Both the position numbers and the translations under genes were made by a program. Below are positions 15,294 to 21,225 of a DNA stretch of 31,780 nucleotides, in pieces. The stretch comes from JAUPVN01 sp964423475 (GTDB taxonomy: Bacteria > Patescibacteriota > Saccharimonadia > Saccharimonadales > CAIOMD01): NCBI GenBank assembly GCA_964423475.1, contig CAYRFD010000006.1, forward strand, positions 1-31,780, in the 5' to 3' direction. Within the stretch, counting starts at the first letter, position 1, and each line of letters starts with the position of its first letter. Below the pieces are notes generated by a model. The model was not told the origin of the DNA, made no database searches, and saw only the letters and a program-made list of their open reading frames with translations.

Positions 15294-16874
15294 ATGTCTA
15301 CAAACATAGCAGAAACTACATTTAAGTTAATAGAGAATAAAACTAATAGCCAAGAACTATTAAGTAGTGTTAGCACTATTATTGATCAAGCAATTGCCAT
15401 TTGTGGTTCCGCCTTAGACCAGAATGGCGAAACTATACCTTCGGTATTGGACTATGTAGAAGCTTTTTCAGGTGATGCAGATTTTAGGGCAAAACAGAAA
15501 TCGGATTTTTTATCTGGGAAAATTGATAATCCGGTGTTGAACGAACATACACAATTAGGTGATAATTTTGAGCGTAGAAAAAGGGTATTTAATGAGCTCG
15601 GTGTATTGCAAACTACTCTAGAGTCTTTGAGGACAGAGTTGGGATACATCTATAATAATAATGAAGATAATGAATACCAAAAAATTAAATTAGAAATTGA
15701 TTTGAGTATTGATTTAATAAAAAGATATAAAAGCATTATCGCATCAATGCAGGCCGCATATTTATTGTCTTTGCATAATCCAGAGATAGGTCCAAAAACA
15801 AAATTATTAAATAGTAATGAAGCACTGTTAGATAAATTACCTGAAGATATCTCAGAATGGATGTCTGAGGCATATTTTAAGCCAAGTCCTGTTATCGCTA
15901 ATCAAATACTACAACAAGTACAGCAAGAAGACCTACAAGTTATAGATGCGGTAAGCCCCGAGTTATTAACAGCAGATGAAAATGCCATAGAATTGTTCGT
16001 GCCCTCTCAAGAAACGTTAGATTATTATGGTGATTTGCTAAGGGGTAGATATTCAAAATTATTTGATGAAGTGGGTATAGAGGTAAATATACAATTTGAT
16101 CGAGAAGGGCAGAAAGTCATAATTGAACAAATTTTAGATAAGCTGGGTTTAACTGATAAAGGTTGGACTGTAAAAATTGATGATTCAAAAACAGGTTTTT
16201 CTATAGAAAATGCCGAAAAAGTATTTAGAATTGGCAAAAGAGGTAAAGATGGCAAAATAGAAGGTTTGGATTTTCAGGCAAAATTAGTGCACGAACTTAT
16301 GCACCTTTTAAGATACCAGAATGCAGAAGATAATGAGGATTTTCCATCTATAGCTAAAAAAGGTTTGCCTGGTTATTTAGATTTTGAAGAGGCTTTTGGT
16401 GGATTTTTGGAATCTTGCTGGAAGGGCAAATATAACCCAGATGTTTATGAATACAGATATTTGGCTGGAGCTTATGCGCAAGGAGCAGTCGATGGTCGAT
16501 TCCATGATTTTAGAACATGCTTTGATTTTGTATTAAATTATGCAATTAAAAAAATAATAAAAGCTGGAGATCAAAAACAAATAGCTGGAGATCAAATTGA
16601 GATTACGAAAAGTGTTGTTTATGATGCTGTGTTAAGATTCTTCAGAGGTATGCCCTTAGATCCTGAAGGAGCCAATGATTTTTCTGGGTTCACATATTTG
16701 GCGGGTGTAAATAGGGTAGGTAAAGTACTTGCCCCCGAGTCAAAATCAGGTCAAATAAAACATTTGGATGAAGATAATTTCTGGAAACTATGGGGCTTAA
16801 AATATGATCCTAGCAAATACACTGATGTTAGCTTTGCTAAAATGCTTGCTGCTGCCAGTAGGATTAATTCATGA
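15294..16874 (+). CDS. Putative zinc peptidase related to DUF1704
   Basis: The 526-residue protein has a long helical N-terminal half (about 1-230) and a putative metallopeptidase half. The motif VHELMHLLR puts a HExxH zinc site at H333-E334-H337, and GLPGYLDFEEAFGG about 24 residues later supplies a candidate Glu ligand (E365 or E366). The GLPGYL-x-x-EE pattern resembles what I recall of DUF1704 peptidases (the MATCAP/tubulin tyrosine carboxypeptidase family), where the helix carries HExxxH; here it is one residue shorter. The substrate is unknown. No signal peptide or membrane segment is visible, so it is probably cytoplasmic. It stands alone, with 60 bp upstream holding a possible extended -10. 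The family link is from motif memory and needs a profile search. Confidence 0.6.
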   Translation: MSTNIAETTFKLIENKTNSQELLSSVSTIIDQAIAICGSALDQNGETIPSVLDYVEAFSGDADFRAKQKSDFLSGKIDNPVLNEHTQLGDNFERRKRVFNELGVLQTTLESLRTELGYIYNNNEDNEYQKIKLEIDLSIDLIKRYKSIIASMQAAYLLSLHNPEIGPKTKLLNSNEALLDKLPEDISEWMSEAYFKPSPVIANQILQQVQQEDLQVIDAVSPELLTADENAIELFVPSQETLDYYGDLLRGRYSKLFDEVGIEVNIQFDREGQKVIIEQILDKLGLTDKGWTVKIDDSKTGFSIENAEKVFRIGKRGKDGKIEGLDFQAKLVHELMHLLRYQNAEDNEDFPSIAKKGLPGYLDFEEAFGGFLESCWKGKYNPDVYEYRYLAGAYAQGAVDGRFHDFRTCFDFVLNYAIKKIIKAGDQKQIAGDQIEITKSVVYDAVLRFFRGMPLDPEGANDFSGFTYLAGVNRVGKVLAPESKSGQIKHLDEDNFWKLWGLKYDPSKYTDVSFAKMLAAASRINS

Positions 16875-16939
16875 TTTTGAGGCCGCAATATTTAATCTAA
16901 TATTGCAATAAATATATAAATAGGATATAAATAGTAATT

Positions 16940-17443
16940 ATGATTCATAGAAAATACCAAGTAGTAATAGGCCGTACAGAACCCGCTATATTTGCAGCTT
17001 ACGATAAGCTTTTGCAAGTGCCAGCAAAAGTAGACACAGGTGCTTATAGGTCTGCTGTGCATTGTACAGATGCAAAAATAGTTACAAGAGACGGTGTTAA
17101 GTTGCTAGAAGGCACGTTGCTTAAGGGGCACCCATGTGCTCGTACCAAAGGCTACAAGTTTTCTACTCACCAATATACAACAGCAGTGGTTGCTAATTCT
17201 TTTGGCCATAAAGAAGAACGCTATGAAATTAAAGTTAGAATAAAGGTTGGGCCATTGGTTTTCACCACACCTGTTACTTTAGCGGATCGGTCTAAAAAGT
17301 TGTTCCCTATGCTACTAGGTAGGCACGGTATAAGAAATAGGTTTTTAGTAGATGTTACGCGTTTTAACGTAGATAGAAAGTTGCTAAAGGAAACTCTTGG
17401 CAAAACTATTCCAGACGATGAAGAAGATTGGATAATTGAATGA
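16940..17443 (+). CDS. Retropepsin-like protein associated with RimK (COG4067 family)
   Basis: This 167-residue protein matches the family annotated as putative ATP-dependent zinc protease, often found beside RimK. The hallmark is VDTGAYRSAVH (about residues 31-41), a D-T-G-A aspartic-protease-like motif; GRHGIRNRFLVDV near the C-terminus matches the second conserved block. Members are thought to be retropepsin-like enzymes that may trim the tails added by the neighbouring ligase. It overlaps rimK by ATGA (17440-17443), the tightest possible coupling. The upstream TATAAA (16926-16931) ends 8 nt before the ATG, so its mRNA may be leaderless or nearly so. Confidence 0.85.
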   Translation: MIHRKYQVVIGRTEPAIFAAYDKLLQVPAKVDTGAYRSAVHCTDAKIVTRDGVKLLEGTLLKGHPCARTKGYKFSTHQYTTAVVANSFGHKEERYEIKVRIKVGPLVFTTPVTLADRSKKLFPMLLGRHGIRNRFLVDVTRFNVDRKLLKETLGKTIPDDEEDWIIE

Positions 17444-18342
17444 ACATAGCTATTTTATCTAAGGGCGCGGCTAATTATTCTACACAAAGGCTTAAGCTTG
17501 TTGCAAAAGAGCGTGGCCACAAAGTACGAATTATTAATTATGCTAAATGTTACGTAACAGTAGAAAAGAGTAATCCAGTTGTTCACTATAAAGGAGAGCC
17601 ATTAGAGGGTTTTGACGTAATTATTCCACGTATTGCTCAAAGTTATACAAAATACGGTACAGCTATTGTAAGGCAATTTGAGATGCAGGGTGTTTATACA
17701 ACAGCTAGCTCTATTGCAATTAACAGATCACGCGATAAATTTAGATCTTATCAGTTACTTGCTAAGGCAGATGTTGGTATCCCTAAAACTGTGTTTGCGC
17801 ACGAGGCGGCAGATTTAGACGATGTGGTAGAAAAGGCTGGTGGAGCTCCGCTAATTATTAAGGTTGCCCGCGGAACCCATGGAAACGGTGTTGTATTGGC
17901 AGAAACCAAAAAAGCAGCCCAGGCGGTAATGCAAGCATTTTATGTAGAGGGCGTTAGTTTTTTGGTACAAGAATTTGTTAAAGAATCTGCCGGTACAGAT
18001 ATTAGAGCTTTTGTAGTAGGTAGCAGAGTAGTGGCAAGCTATATGCGCCAAAGTTTAGATGAAGATTTTAGATCTAATTTACATCAAGGGGGCGAGGGCC
18101 ACACTGTAAAATTAACAGAAGAAGAACAAAAAACTGCTATTAAAGCTGCAAAATCTATGAACTTGCCAATTTGTGGTGTAGATATGATGCGTAGTAGTAA
18201 CGGCCCGTTAGTATTAGAAATTAATTCTAGCCCCGGTTTTGGTATAGAAAAAATCACAGGCCGAGATGTTGCAACAAAAATTATAGAATACGTAGAACGT
18301 AATGCCAATCAACGCCATAAAAAAGATAAAATTGGCGCCTAA
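17440..18342 (+). CDS. rimK: RimK family ATP-grasp alpha-L-glutamate ligase
   Basis: RimK-type ligases add glutamate residues to protein C-termini, classically ribosomal protein S6, using ATP. The 300-residue protein has the N-terminal domain (MNIAILSKGAANYST), the ATP-grasp lysine region PLIIKVARGTHGNGV (about 138-152) and the metal-binding VLEINSSPGFGIE (about 251-263), with DxxAFVVG between. The C-terminus is short and Lys-rich. It overlaps the upstream retropepsin-like gene by 4 bp and the downstream DUF192 frame by 41 bp. The ligase/protease pairing suggests reversible poly-glutamate tagging, but no target with a C-terminal Glu is visible in this window. Confidence 0.92.
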   Translation: MNIAILSKGAANYSTQRLKLVAKERGHKVRIINYAKCYVTVEKSNPVVHYKGEPLEGFDVIIPRIAQSYTKYGTAIVRQFEMQGVYTTASSIAINRSRDKFRSYQLLAKADVGIPKTVFAHEAADLDDVVEKAGGAPLIIKVARGTHGNGVVLAETKKAAQAVMQAFYVEGVSFLVQEFVKESAGTDIRAFVVGSRVVASYMRQSLDEDFRSNLHQGGEGHTVKLTEEEQKTAIKAAKSMNLPICGVDMMRSSNGPLVLEINSSPGFGIEKITGRDVATKIIEYVERNANQRHKKDKIGA

Positions 18343-18775
18343 AAAATCTATATTTATTGTAGTTATATTATTAGTTATTGCCTTACTATGCTTAGCCATA
18401 TTTTTTGCTAAAACTAATAATAATATTGCTAAAGTACAAATTGGAGATGTTAATTATTCTTTAGAGCTTGTAAATACAGATACTACCAGGCAACAGGGCT
18501 TATCTGGTAAACCAAACCTGCAACCAAATAATGGTATGCTGTTTGATTTTAAACAAGATGGATATTGGCAGATTTGGATGAAAGAAATGAACTTTGCAAT
18601 AGATATTTTATGGCTAAATAATCAAAAACAAGTTGTTGGTGTAAAAACAGAAGCACTACCTCAAAATTACCCAGAATCATACGGGGCCGAACAACAAAGC
18701 CAATACGTTATAGAGTTGCCTGCGGGTAGTGTAAATGAACGAAACATAAAAATAGGCGACACTCTTACCTGGTAA
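18302..18775 (+). CDS. DUF192 family protein with N-terminal membrane anchor
   Basis: The 157-residue protein has one N-terminal membrane segment or uncleaved signal (about residues 17-36), then a DUF192 domain. Recognisable DUF192 hallmarks are ELVNTDTTRQQGLSGKP, GMLFDF, IWMKEMNFAIDILWL and the final KIGDTL. The domain is found in small exported proteins of unknown biochemical role. The ATG at 18302 makes a 41-bp overlap with rimK; a TTG at 18332 would shorten the overlap but has no ribosome site. It is the third member of the retropepsin-rimK-DUF192 set and probably sits on the outer face of the membrane. Confidence 0.85.
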   Translation: MPINAIKKIKLAPKKSIFIVVILLVIALLCLAIFFAKTNNNIAKVQIGDVNYSLELVNTDTTRQQGLSGKPNLQPNNGMLFDFKQDGYWQIWMKEMNFAIDILWLNNQKQVVGVKTEALPQNYPESYGAEQQSQYVIELPAGSVNERNIKIGDTLTW

Positions 18776-18779
18776 GTGA

Positions 18780-18785
18780 TAATAT
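18780..18785 (+). promoter_or_regulatory. -10 box of likely leaderless 18792 gene
   Basis: TAATAT ends 6 nt before the ATG at 18792. The intervening GTAGGT could also serve as a weak ribosome site if transcription starts further upstream. Confidence 0.35.
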
Positions 18786-18791
18786 GTAGGT

Positions 18792-19298
18792 ATGTCTATT
18801 GCGCTTATAGTTATTATAGCTTTAGTTGTTTTATTTGGTATTATGCCACTGTTATTACGCTCTAACGCAGTTTTAATATTTTTTGCTTTATGTGCCGGCG
18901 AGTTGCTTGCAAGGTTAACCGCGCAAGACGCAACACAGTTTTTAAGGTCTTTACCGGCCACTAATAACTTACCGTTATTTAGTATTGTTCAGATTGCATT
19001 ATTGCTATTACCACCAATATTTATACTGTTTGGGTACAGAAACAGCAGCAAGGCCGGGCAATTGTTTTTTCAGATATTACCAGCTGTAGCTAGTGTTATT
19101 GTTGGTGTAATGTTAATAGTGGCAAAATTGCCATATGAAACAAAGGCTACGGTAGAGGCATCTAGCTTATATACAACAATTAGCCCGTATTTTAGTGTAG
19201 CAATTGCAGCTGGGCTTTTATCTAGTACACTATATTTAATTGCTACTGCCCCCAAACCACATAAACGTAAAAAACATAAAAACAGCTTAACAGATTGA
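18792..19298 (+). CDS. Multi-pass membrane protein, unknown function
   Basis: I do not recognise this 168-residue protein. It has about four hydrophobic segments (about 2-22, 62-82, 93-117 and 133-151, with a weaker one near 25-42) and a strongly basic C-terminal tail (KPHKRKKHK), which should be cytoplasmic. CvpA-like small membrane proteins are a possible but unproven comparison. It starts 16 bp after the DUF192 gene. The TGA stop overlaps a TTGACA hexamer (19295-19300) that may belong to the tRNA-Lys promoter. Confidence 0.7.
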   Translation: MSIALIVIIALVVLFGIMPLLLRSNAVLIFFALCAGELLARLTAQDATQFLRSLPATNNLPLFSIVQIALLLLPPIFILFGYRNSSKAGQLFFQILPAVASVIVGVMLIVAKLPYETKATVEASSLYTTISPYFSVAIAAGLLSSTLYLIATAPKPHKRKKHKNSLTD

Positions 19299-19329
19299 CA
19301 AAACTACAATAATCAGAGAAAATAAAGTG

Positions 19330-19346
19330 TGCTTACAGTGTAAGCA
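19330..19346. promoter_or_regulatory. Palindrome TGCTTAC-AGT-GTAAGCA upstream of tRNA-Lys
   Basis: A perfect 7-bp inverted repeat with a 3-nt centre ends 16 bp before the tRNA. It may be an operator, a processing hairpin or a recombination site; its AGT centre is the complement of the ACT loops in hairpins at 238-250 and 19531-19549. Confidence 0.5.
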
Positions 19347-19362
19347 AATATTTTAAAAGTTT

Positions 19363-19439
19363 GGGACCATAGCTCAGTTGGTTAGAGCACCTGCCTTTTA
19401 AGCAGGGTGTCGTGGGTTCAAGCCCCACTGGTCCCTCCA
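19363..19439 (+). tRNA. tRNA-Lys (anticodon UUU), CCA encoded
   Basis: The cloverleaf folds cleanly: acceptor GGGACCA/TGGTCCC, D arm GCTCAGTTGGTTAGAGC, anticodon arm CCTGC-CTTTTAA-GCAGG with anticodon TTT, T arm GTGGG-TTCAAGC-CCCAC, discriminator T and an encoded CCA (19437-19439). The 3' half is duplicated downstream (19615 onward). Confidence 0.97.
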
Positions 19440-19485
19440 ATAAAAAATCCTAAGCTTGTCTTAGGTTTTTTTATTGGAAAGATTA
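19418..19485 (+). repeat. 68-nt direct repeat, copy 1 (tRNA-Lys tail plus terminator)
   Basis: Starting in the T loop, these 68 nt (rest of T arm, acceptor 3' strand, CCA, terminator, AAAGATTA) recur without change at 19615-19682, 197 bp downstream. Both copies are followed by GGGCTTGAAC at the same distance (19491-19500 and 19688-19697). Confidence 0.93.
19437..19477 (+). terminator. tRNA-Lys terminator with the CCA in its stem
   Basis: CCAATAAAAAATCCTAAG pairs with CTTAGGTTTTTTTATTGG around CTTGT, 17 of 18 positions matched, with a T7 tract. The stem begins at the tRNA CCA itself. Confidence 0.85.
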
Positions 19486-19614
19486 TTGGTGGGCTTGAAC
19501 ACACGACACGCCAAAAGGGTGTCGAGGTGAGAAATGCTACTAGCATTTCGCAAGAAAACCTTCACCTGAAAGCTATGCTTTCATGGCAGAAGTTTTGGGC
19601 TCGCCAAAGGTGAG
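19486..19614. other. Hairpin-rich spacer of tail cassette 1
   Basis: Consecutive hairpins: CGACACgCC-AAAA-GGGTGTCG (19504-19524), GAAATGCT-ACT-AGCATTTC (19531-19549, enclosed by AGGTGA/TCACCT), TGAAAGC-TAT-GCTTTCA (19567-19583) and CTCGCC-AAA-GGTGAG (19600-19614, one G-T pair). No coding frame is credible here; frames at 19407-19792 merely read through the repeats. Confidence 0.65.
19491..19509 (-). repeat. Inverted copy of the tRNA-Lys variable loop and T arm
   Basis: The plus strand reads GGGCTTGAACACACGACAC; the reverse complement of tRNA-Lys bases 19407-19425 is GGGCTTGAACCCACGACAC, so 18 of 19 positions match. With the terminator it makes one long imperfect palindrome from 19407 to 19509. 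Confidence 0.85.
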
Positions 19615-19682
19615 TCAAGCCCCACTGGTCCCTCCAATAAAAAATCCTAAGCTTGTCTTAGGTTTTTTTATTGGAAAGATTA
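19615..19682 (+). repeat. 68-nt direct repeat, copy 2 (detached tRNA-Lys tail)
   Basis: An exact copy of 19418-19485 without the 5' two thirds of the tRNA; it cannot be a functional tRNA. It contains a second copy of the terminator (19634-19674). Confidence 0.93.
19634..19674 (+). terminator. Second copy of the tRNA-Lys terminator
   Basis: Sequence identical to the hairpin at 19437-19477. Confidence 0.75.
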
Positions 19683-19806
19683 ATAGCGGGCTTGAACGGG
19701 ATTGCATGTCTGCAACCCCCGGCACCCTTGCCCCAGAACGACTAAAAGGAGTAGGGGTTAATGCTGCAAAAGTATTATTCTTTTGCCATTAAGGCAAGCC
19801 CCACTG
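19683..19806. other. Hairpin-rich spacer of tail cassette 2 and 12-nt third tail
   Basis: After GGGCTTGAAC come the hairpins GGGATTGCA/TGCAACCC (19697-19718, one bulge), CCCC..ACT/AGT..GGGG (about 19730-19757), CAAAAG/CTTTTG and TTGCC-ATTAA-GGCAA. The stretch ends in CAAGCCCCACTG (19795-19806), a third, 12-nt copy of the T-stem of tRNA-Lys. The spacer sequence is unrelated to that of cassette 1. Nothing coding is seen up to 19850. Confidence 0.6.
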
Positions 19807-19838
19807 TAATAATCTATGGCATAAATTATAGTTTTTGG

Positions 19839-19844
19839 TACACT
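19839..19844 (+). promoter_or_regulatory. -10 box of likely leaderless CYTH gene
   Basis: TACACT, preceded by TGG in an extended -10-like context, ends 6 nt before the ATG at 19851. No Shine-Dalgarno is present. Confidence 0.5.
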
Positions 19845-19850
19845 GTTGTA

Positions 19851-20420
19851 ATGAGAGAAATTGAAGTAAAGGCAAGAGTTAGCAATATCAAAATATTAAT
19901 TGATACTGCAAGTAAAATGGGTATCTATTTTGGTAAAACCATTATTCAAGAGGATACAATATTTGAGCCAGACATACCCAAAGAAGATCCTAATTGGAAT
20001 ATCTTTCGTATCAGAAAACAAGAAGAAAAAATCATATTAACAATGAAGTACAAAGCTTCAAAAAGCTCAAACGATAATTATGAGCTAGAAACTATAATTG
20101 ATAACCCTAAAACAGTTAGGCAAATGCTAAATAGGTTAGGCTATCCATCTTGCCTAAATATTCGTAAAAAAAGACGTATTGCAAAATATAACAATCTAGA
20201 AATATGTTTAGATGAAGTTTATAAGTTGGGTAACTTTATAGAAATTGAGATGTTATGCAAAAATGAAGTTAATGTAGCAGATGTGCAATTACAACTTTGG
20301 GATGTTTTACTTAAACTTGGTATAAAGCCTAATGATAGAGTATATAAAGGCTACGATACTTTGATGCATGAATATTTATCTTCAAAATATATTTGCGAAA
20401 ATAATTGTTCATTGACATAA
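19851..20420 (+). CDS. CYTH-domain protein (triphosphate tunnel metalloenzyme family)
   Basis: CYTH proteins bind triphosphates and divalent metal in a beta-barrel tunnel; members include CyaB-type adenylate cyclases and thiamine- or inorganic tripolyphosphatases. The signature ExExK is at the start (MREIEVKARV, E3, E5, K7). Further tunnel residues fit: FRIRK (about 45-49), LTMKYK, YELET, RKKRRI and the late EIEM. The length, 189 residues, suits the CyaB-like branch. The frame is open upstream to 19761, but that part runs through the tRNA-tail repeats; ATG 19851 has a -10 box 6 nt upstream. Which triphosphate it uses cannot be told from sequence alone. Confidence 0.85.
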   Translation: MREIEVKARVSNIKILIDTASKMGIYFGKTIIQEDTIFEPDIPKEDPNWNIFRIRKQEEKIILTMKYKASKSSNDNYELETIIDNPKTVRQMLNRLGYPSCLNIRKKRRIAKYNNLEICLDEVYKLGNFIEIEMLCKNEVNVADVQLQLWDVLLKLGIKPNDRVYKGYDTLMHEYLSSKYICENNCSLT

Positions 20421-20465
20421 AAATTAACCATTTTTATAAGTACCTACTAAATATTTGATATTTGT

Positions 20466-20471
20466 TACAAT
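20466..20471 (+). promoter_or_regulatory. -10 box of likely leaderless HD gene
   Basis: TACAAT ends 6 nt before the ATG at 20478, with no Shine-Dalgarno between. Confidence 0.5.
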
Positions 20472-20477
20472 TAATAT

Positions 20478-21134
20478 ATGACCAATGCCCAAATAATTGA
20501 TAAAACAAAAAATTATTTAGAGAATAAATTTAAAGATGAAAACACTGGGCACGATTGGTGGCATATGTATAGAGTTTGGCAACTATCTAAGCGTATTGCT
20601 AAAACAGAGCCAAGCGCTGATATGTTTGTAGTTGAGTTAGGCGCATTGTTGCATGATGTTGCAGACTGGAAATTTAATGACGGTGATTTAGAAGCGGGCC
20701 CAAAGGTTGCTAGAGAATGGCTGGGTAGCTTGCAAGTTAAGGATGAGATTATTTTAAGGGTAGAAGATATTATTAGGAACGTGTCTTTTAAGGGAGCTAA
20801 TGTTAAACAAAATATGAAATCTATAGAAGGCAAAATAGTGAGTGATGCCGATAAGCTAGATGCTATTGGTGCAATTGGCATAGCCAGGACCTTTGCTTAT
20901 GGTGGAGCAAACGGAACGCCAATATATGACCCAAATATAGAGCCAGTTAAACACAAGACTTTTGAAGAATATAAAAATAGTAATACTCATACAATTAATC
21001 ATTTTTACGAAAAATTACTGCTTATAAAAGACAAATTATATACACAAACAGCAAAAGATATTGCTAAGCACAGACATGATATTATGAAAAATTACCTAGA
21101 TGAATTTTATAATGAATGGAATGTAAAAATATAG
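20478..21134 (+). CDS. HD-domain phosphohydrolase (YedJ/YpgQ-like)
   Basis: HD-superfamily enzymes hydrolyse phosphate esters, often of nucleotides, with a metal held by His and Asp. The 218-residue protein has GHDWWHMYRVW (H25, H29), LLHDVADWKF (H59-D60) and SDADKLDAIGAIGIAR (D125 region), the order typical of YedJ/YpgQ-type proteins. It follows the CYTH gene after 57 bp; two small phosphate-handling enzymes side by side may be linked, but each has its own likely -10 box. Substrate unknown. Confidence 0.9.
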   Translation: MTNAQIIDKTKNYLENKFKDENTGHDWWHMYRVWQLSKRIAKTEPSADMFVVELGALLHDVADWKFNDGDLEAGPKVAREWLGSLQVKDEIILRVEDIIRNVSFKGANVKQNMKSIEGKIVSDADKLDAIGAIGIARTFAYGGANGTPIYDPNIEPVKHKTFEEYKNSNTHTINHFYEKLLLIKDKLYTQTAKDIAKHRHDIMKNYLDEFYNEWNVKI

Positions 21135-21165
21135 ACGTTAAATAGTTATTATGAATTATAATTTG

Positions 21166-21177
21166 TGTTAGCTAACA
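21166..21177. promoter_or_regulatory. Perfect 12-bp palindrome upstream of yebC-ruvCAB
   Basis: TGTTAGCTAACA overlaps the expected -35 position of the yebC promoter (TATAAT at 21192-21197, 18 nt after TTAGCT). It is well placed to be a repressor operator for the operon. Confidence 0.5.
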
Positions 21178-21191
21178 GGGATAATATTTGT

Positions 21192-21197
21192 TATAAT
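21192..21197 (+). promoter_or_regulatory. yebC-ruvCAB promoter -10
   Basis: TATAAT gives a leader of about 22 nt that carries AAAGGA, a good ribosome site 6 nt before the ATG at 21226. Confidence 0.65.
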
Positions 21198-21225
21198 ATA
21201 AGCAAATAAAGCACAAAGGAACATT

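Noticed and set aside
18792..19298. CvpA family assignment for the membrane protein
   Set aside because: Number and spacing of hydrophobic segments are only loosely similar and no signature residues were recognised.
19407..19792. Open frames 19407-19613 and 19583-19792 as small proteins sharing the same internal segment
   Set aside because: Their shared segment is just the translated 68-nt tRNA-tail/terminator repeat; they have no ribosome sites or plausible composition.
19418..19806. CRISPR array (three repeats separated by unique spacers)
   Set aside because: Repeats are 68, 68 and 12 nt, derive from a tRNA, and spacers are over 100 bp with internal hairpins; no cas genes.
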